A DNA stretch of 40,622 bases from Streptomyces aureus (GTDB lineage Bacteria; Actinomycetota; Actinomycetes; Streptomycetales; Streptomycetaceae). Numbering within the stretch: position 1 is the first letter of the stretch; every line of letters starts with the position of its first letter. Below, piece by piece: positions 36,096-40,622 of this stretch. A program made the translations under genes and the position numbers. The stretch is taken from positions 1 through 40,622 of the forward strand of contig NZ_LIPQ01000018.1 of NCBI RefSeq assembly GCF_001418135.1. The letters are read 5' to 3'. Under the pieces are notes generated by a model, which saw nothing but the letters and a program-made list of their open reading frames with translations, was not told the DNA's origin and did no database searches.

Positions 36096-38315
36096 TTGAC
36101 CGAGCCCTGGCGTGATCCTCTCCTGCCCGCTTCCGTGCGAGTCGCCGATCTGCTGAGTCGGATGACGCTGGAAGAGAAGGCGGGGCAACTCACCGGCTTC
36201 TGGGCGCTGCCCTCGAATCCCGGAGTACCCGTCGCGCCGATGGAGGACGATTCCAGCGAGCCGGCGCCGGGCCTCGACGACATCGTCGGGTACGGTCTCG
36301 GCCAGCTCACCCGGGTGTACGGAACCGCGCCGATCACCGCGGAAGCCGGTATGGAGCGCCTCGCCTCACTCCAGCGCCAGGTGACCGGGTCCGGCCGGTT
36401 CGGTATTCCGGCGATCGCTCACGAGGAGTGCCTGACCGGGTTCATGACGTTCGGGGCCACGGTCTTCCCCGGGCCGCTCGCCTGGGGCGCGTCCTTCGAT
36501 CCCGGCCTCGTGCGGCGGATGGCCGGAGCCATCGGCGAGGGGATGCGGCGGGTCGGCGTCCATCAGGGACTGGCCCCGGTGCTCGACGTGGTCCGCGACT
36601 ACCGGTGGGGAAGGACCGAGGAGTGCATCGGCGAGGACCCCTATCTCGTCGGAGCGATCGGCACCGCCTACGTACAGGGCCTGGAAGGCGCCGGCGTCGT
36701 GGCGACGCTCAAGCATTTCGCCGGATACTCGGCCTCTCGCGGCGGCCGGAACATGGCCCCCGTCGCCTCGGGGCCGCGCGAGTTCGCCGACGTGCTGGTC
36801 GAGCCTTTCGTACGGGCGCTGCGCGAGGGAGGCGCACGGTCGGTGATGAACAGCTACACCGACGTGGACGGTGTCCCGGTCGCCGCCGACGAACACCTGC
36901 TGACCGGACTGCTCAGGGACGAGCTCGGTTTCGGCGGTGTCGTCGTCGCCGACTACTACTCCGTCTCCTTCCTGGAGACCCGGCACGGCGTCGCCGGGTC
37001 TCGCGGCGCGGCCGGCGCGCTGGCGTTGACCGCCGGAATCGACGTCGAGCTGCCCACCGCCCGTTGCTACGGCGAGCCGCTGACCGCACTCGTACGGTCG
37101 GGAGACGTTCCCGGGGAGCTCGTCGACCGGGCCGCGGAGCGGGTCCTGCTGCAGAAGGCCGAACTCGGTCTGCTCGACCCCGACTGGGAACCCGTCAAGC
37201 CCGAGCCCGTCGAGCTCGACCCGCCGGAGAACCGGGCACTGGCCAGGCTCCTGGCCGAGCGGTCCACCGTGCTGCTCGCCAACGACGGCATCCTGCCACT
37301 GCGCCCGTGCCGGGTCGCGGTCAGCGGGCCGTACGCCGACGACCCCCACTCGTTCCTCGGCTGCTACTCCTTCCCCAACCACGTGGCGCTGCCCGGCGAC
37401 CCCGGGCTGGAGATCCCGACGCTCGGCGAGGCGCTCACCTCTGCCGGGTTCACGGTCACAGCGGAGGATCCGGAGGTGAACGTGCTCGTACTCGGCGACC
37501 GGGCCGGCATGTTCGGCCGGGGGACCTCGGGAGAGGGCTGTGACGCCGAGACCCTCGAACTGCCCGGCGACCAGGCCGCACTCGCCTCCGCCGTGCTGGA
37601 CTCCGGGGTGCCGACCGTCCTGGTCCTCGTCTCCGGACGCCCCTACGCGCTCGGCTCGCTCGCCGACCGCGCGGCGGCCGTCGTCCAGGCCTTCTTCCCC
37701 GGCGAAGAGGGCGGGACGGCCCTGGCCCGGATCATCAGCGGGGCCGCGGAGCCATCCGGGCGGCTCCCCGTCTCCATCCCCCGCCAGGTCGGCGGACAGC
37801 CCGGTACCTACCTGCACTCCGCGTTGGGCGGGCACACCGACTGGAGCTCGGTGGACCCGACTCCGCTGTTCCCGTTCGGGCACGGGCTGAGCTGGACCAG
37901 CTTCACCTGCTCGGATCTCTCGGTGGATCCCGTCGCCCCCACGGACGGAGCCGTCTCCGTCGCGGTCACCGTACGCAACGTCGGCGAGGTGGCCGGGACC
38001 GAGGTGGTCCAGCTGTACCTGTCGGACCCCGAGGCGTCCGTCGTCCGGCCCCGGCGGTGGCTGGCCGGATTCGGCAGAGTCGAGCTGCGGCCGGGCGAGG
38101 CCGCCCGGATCACCTTCTCCGTCCACGCCGACCGGACCTCCTTCACCGGGGTCGATCTGCGAAGGAGAGTGGAAGCCGGAGTGATCGACGTGGCCGTCGG
38201 ACGGTCCAGCGGAGACCTCCCGCTCCACGGCTCCTTCACCCTGCACGGCCCCGTACGTCACCCGGCGGCCGACCGCGTGCTGTCCGTGCCGGTCGAGATC
38301 GTCCCGGTCCCATGA
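36096..38315 (+). CDS. Cytoplasmic GH3 beta-xylosidase/beta-glucosidase-like enzyme
   Basis: A 739-residue GH3 enzyme with no signal peptide. The N-terminal barrel starts with VADLLSRMTLEEKAGQLTGF. The nucleophile is Asp286 in GVVVADYYSV. KHFAGYSASRGGRN is the usual substrate loop. The alpha/beta-sandwich domain brings Glu480 (SGEGCDAETLELPGDQ) as probable acid/base, and an Fn3-like domain closes the C-terminus (VRNVGEVAGTEVVQLYLSD). The start is TTG at 36096 after AGGAGA, ten bases behind lacI. The overlap with GH43 (ATGA) fixes the operon. Hydrolysis of imported xylo-oligosaccharides is the most likely role; specificity between xylose and glucose is not certain. Confidence 0.93.
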   Translation: MTEPWRDPLLPASVRVADLLSRMTLEEKAGQLTGFWALPSNPGVPVAPMEDDSSEPAPGLDDIVGYGLGQLTRVYGTAPITAEAGMERLASLQRQVTGSGRFGIPAIAHEECLTGFMTFGATVFPGPLAWGASFDPGLVRRMAGAIGEGMRRVGVHQGLAPVLDVVRDYRWGRTEECIGEDPYLVGAIGTAYVQGLEGAGVVATLKHFAGYSASRGGRNMAPVASGPREFADVLVEPFVRALREGGARSVMNSYTDVDGVPVAADEHLLTGLLRDELGFGGVVVADYYSVSFLETRHGVAGSRGAAGALALTAGIDVELPTARCYGEPLTALVRSGDVPGELVDRAAERVLLQKAELGLLDPDWEPVKPEPVELDPPENRALARLLAERSTVLLANDGILPLRPCRVAVSGPYADDPHSFLGCYSFPNHVALPGDPGLEIPTLGEALTSAGFTVTAEDPEVNVLVLGDRAGMFGRGTSGEGCDAETLELPGDQAALASAVLDSGVPTVLVLVSGRPYALGSLADRAAAVVQAFFPGEEGGTALARIISGAAEPSGRLPVSIPRQVGGQPGTYLHSALGGHTDWSSVDPTPLFPFGHGLSWTSFTCSDLSVDPVAPTDGAVSVAVTVRNVGEVAGTEVVQLYLSDPEASVVRPRRWLAGFGRVELRPGEAARITFSVHADRTSFTGVDLRRRVEAGVIDVAVGRSSGDLPLHGSFTLHGPVRHPAADRVLSVPVEIVPVP

Positions 38316-39790
38316 GTAAGGCCTTCGACGATCCCGTGCTGCCCGGGTTCCGGCCCGACCCGTCCGTCTGCCGGGTGGGGGCGGACTACTACCTGGTGAC
38401 GTCCAGCTTCGAGTGGTTCCCGGGGCTCCCCGTGTTCCACAGCCGCGATCTCGTGAACTGGCGACGTCTCGGCTCCGCGCTGGACCGGCCGTCCCAGCTC
38501 GACCTCGACGGGTGCGAGCCTTCCCGCGGCCTGTTCGCACCGACGATCCGGCACCATGACGGGCTCTTCCACCTCGTCTGCACGCTGATGGACGGCCCCG
38601 GACATTTCGTCGTCACGGCGGCCGACCCGGCCGGGCCGTGGTCGGAACCGTACTGGCTGGAGGGAGAGGGCTTCGACCCGTCGCTGTTCTTCGACGACGG
38701 GCCGGACGGAGACGGCCGGGCCTGGTTCACCGCCGCCCGCGTGCTGGACGAGGCCGCCGGCCGCACCGAGATCTGGATGCGTGAGTACCTTCCCGGTGAA
38801 CGGAGGCTCACTGGACCCGAGTACGTCCTGTGGTCGGGAAGCCGGACGGGCGCCCGCTGGTCGGAGGCCCCGCACATCTACAGGATCGACGGTACCTATC
38901 TCCTGCTCACCGCGGAGGGCGGTACCGACGTGGACCACAGCGTGGTGGCCGCCCGCGCCGCCCACGTCACCGGCCCGTACGAGGGCGCCCCCGGCAACCC
39001 GGTCCTACCTCCCGCCCGGAAGGGCCCCGTCACCTGCACCGGGCACGCCGACCTCGTGCAGACCCCGGACGGCGACTGGCGGGCCGTCCTCCTGGGCGTC
39101 CGCCCGGGCTCCGCCATCGGCCGCGAGACCTTCCTCAGCAGGGTCACCTGGAACGACGGCTGGCCGGTCTTCGCCCCTGTCGACCACACGAGCCCCCGGC
39201 GCTGTCTCCAGGACGACTTCGCCGCGCTCTCCACCGACTGGAGCACCCTGCGCACCCCACGCACGCCGTTCTGGACGACCGGGGACGGACTCCGCCTCCG
39301 GCTCCGCCCCGAACACCTCGGCGAACGGACCGTCCCGTCCCTCCTGGCCCGCCCCCAGGAACAACCCGACTGCGACGTGTCCACCGAACTGCACTTCGCT
39401 CCCGCAGCACCGGGCGAACAGGCCGGCCTCGCCGTCGTCCTCGACGACGACACCCACCTCCTCTTCCTTCGCACCGAGGAAGGGCTCGTCCTCCGCCACG
39501 GGCCCGAGGTCCTGGCCGGCGTTCCCGTCCCCCCGGGGCCCGTTCGCCTGGGGGTCCGCGTCCGGGGCTTCAGCCACACCTTCGCCCATGCGGCGCCAGA
39601 CGGGGCCTGGCAGGACCTGGCCACCGTCGAAGCCACCTTCCTCAGGCCGCTCTTCACCAGCGTCCAGCTCGGCCTCTACGCCACCTCCCACGGCCGCCCG
39701 TCCACGAACCAGGCCCACTTCACTTGGTTCGACATCACGTATCCGAACCGCCCCTCCGGGGCGACGGGCATCGACGACCTGGAAATGTGA
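38312..39790 (+). CDS. Cytoplasmic GH43 beta-xylosidase/arabinofuranosidase
   Basis: A 492-residue five-bladed propeller plus C-terminal beta-sandwich. Catalytic residues match GH43 subfamily 11/12-type enzymes: Asp16 (GFRPDPSV, base), Asp122 (GFDPSLFFDD, pKa modulator) and Glu185 (RWSEAPHIY, acid). The spacing is close to that of known XynB3-type xylosidases. The C-terminal domain begins near residue 312 (CLQDDFAALSTDW) and has the usual concanavalin-like pattern. There is no signal peptide, so it acts inside on imported oligosaccharides. Its ATG overlaps the GH3 stop by four bases, and a strong terminator follows. Confidence 0.95.
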   Translation: MSKAFDDPVLPGFRPDPSVCRVGADYYLVTSSFEWFPGLPVFHSRDLVNWRRLGSALDRPSQLDLDGCEPSRGLFAPTIRHHDGLFHLVCTLMDGPGHFVVTAADPAGPWSEPYWLEGEGFDPSLFFDDGPDGDGRAWFTAARVLDEAAGRTEIWMREYLPGERRLTGPEYVLWSGSRTGARWSEAPHIYRIDGTYLLLTAEGGTDVDHSVVAARAAHVTGPYEGAPGNPVLPPARKGPVTCTGHADLVQTPDGDWRAVLLGVRPGSAIGRETFLSRVTWNDGWPVFAPVDHTSPRRCLQDDFAALSTDWSTLRTPRTPFWTTGDGLRLRLRPEHLGERTVPSLLARPQEQPDCDVSTELHFAPAAPGEQAGLAVVLDDDTHLLFLRTEEGLVLRHGPEVLAGVPVPPGPVRLGVRVRGFSHTFAHAAPDGAWQDLATVEATFLRPLFTSVQLGLYATSHGRPSTNQAHFTWFDITYPNRPSGATGIDDLEM

Positions 39791-39816
39791 ACCGAGGCAA
39801 TCCCTCACTTATGAAG

Positions 39817-39857
39817 GAAGCAGTCCCTGTCGAATAACTTTCGGCAGGGACTGCTTC
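39817..39857 (+). terminator. Terminator of the lacI-GH3-GH43 operon
   Basis: GAAGCAGTCCCTG (39817-39829) pairs perfectly with CAGGGACTGCTTC (39845-39857), a 13-bp stem, with a further CGAA/TTCG pairing inside the 15-nt loop. Confidence 0.9.
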
Positions 39858-39883
39858 GTCATGACGCTTCCGTAATTCCCTGA

Positions 39884-40622
<739 letters not shown>

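Noticed and set aside
36366..38540. A 724-codon minus-strand open frame opposite GH3
   Set aside because: No domain and codon use typical of an antisense shadow; the GH3 reading explains the region.

Overview
The window is chromosomal DNA of a Streptomyces or close relative. The sequence is very GC-rich with strong third-position GC bias, ATG, GTG and TTG starts are all used, TTA codons are almost absent, and the families are typical of the genus (SigB/F-type sigma factor, ectoine cluster, XlnA-like xylanase, DesK-like two-component pair). All family names are my reading of translated motifs; no database search was run.

Left part (1-11.6 kb): L-asparaginase diverges from an Lrp/AsnC regulator, followed by a secreted NucM/Bsn-type nuclease with a strong terminator. 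The complete ectABCD operon for ectoine and 5-hydroxyectoine comes next. Directly behind ectD lie broken remains of an ehuB-ehuC ectoine uptake system. A SigB/F-type sigma factor diverges from an anti-sigma-like ATPase, followed by an N-formylglutamate amidohydrolase-family gene. Two FMN-reductase-like copies (one dead, one intact) and fragments of MFS-transporter and pirin genes close this part.

Middle (11.8-18 kb): an ABCB-type exporter, a DUF418/HGSNAT-like membrane protein, a small membrane protein of unknown function, and a response regulator/histidine kinase pair that ends at a very strong bidirectional terminator.

Right part (18-40.6 kb): a 22-kb xylan, arabinoxylan and xyloglucan utilisation locus. 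On the minus strand, one apparent nine-gene operon runs from 34.8 to 25.1 kb: Tat lipoprotein binding protein, two sugar permeases, GH30 xylanase, GH10 xylanase, Gfo/Idh oxidoreductase, PmoA-like protein, cupin protein, and CBM13-GH62 arabinofuranosidase. It ends in a 14-bp terminator stem. A second minus-strand unit encodes a three-module GH10-CBM13-GH62 enzyme and a CBM13-GH74 xyloglucanase. Between the two lies an unusual regulator: an ECF-type sigma factor fused to a zinc-finger-like anti-sigma motif, membrane segments and a C-terminal AbfB (arabinose-binding) domain. On the plus strand, a LacI-type repressor, a GH3 and a GH43 enzyme form a divergent operon, followed by an XlnA-like GH10 xylanase cut by the window end.

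Inferred logic: secreted GH10/GH30/GH62/GH74 enzymes cut hemicellulose and remove arabinose, the ABC importer takes up oligosaccharides, and leaderless cytoplasmic GH3/GH43 enzymes finish them. The LacI protein probably senses the internal sugar. The membrane sigma factor may sense arabinosyl-decorated polymer outside. The GH30 gene and the terminal GH10 gene each carry a TTA codon in the signal-peptide region, which suggests a tie to bldA-controlled development.
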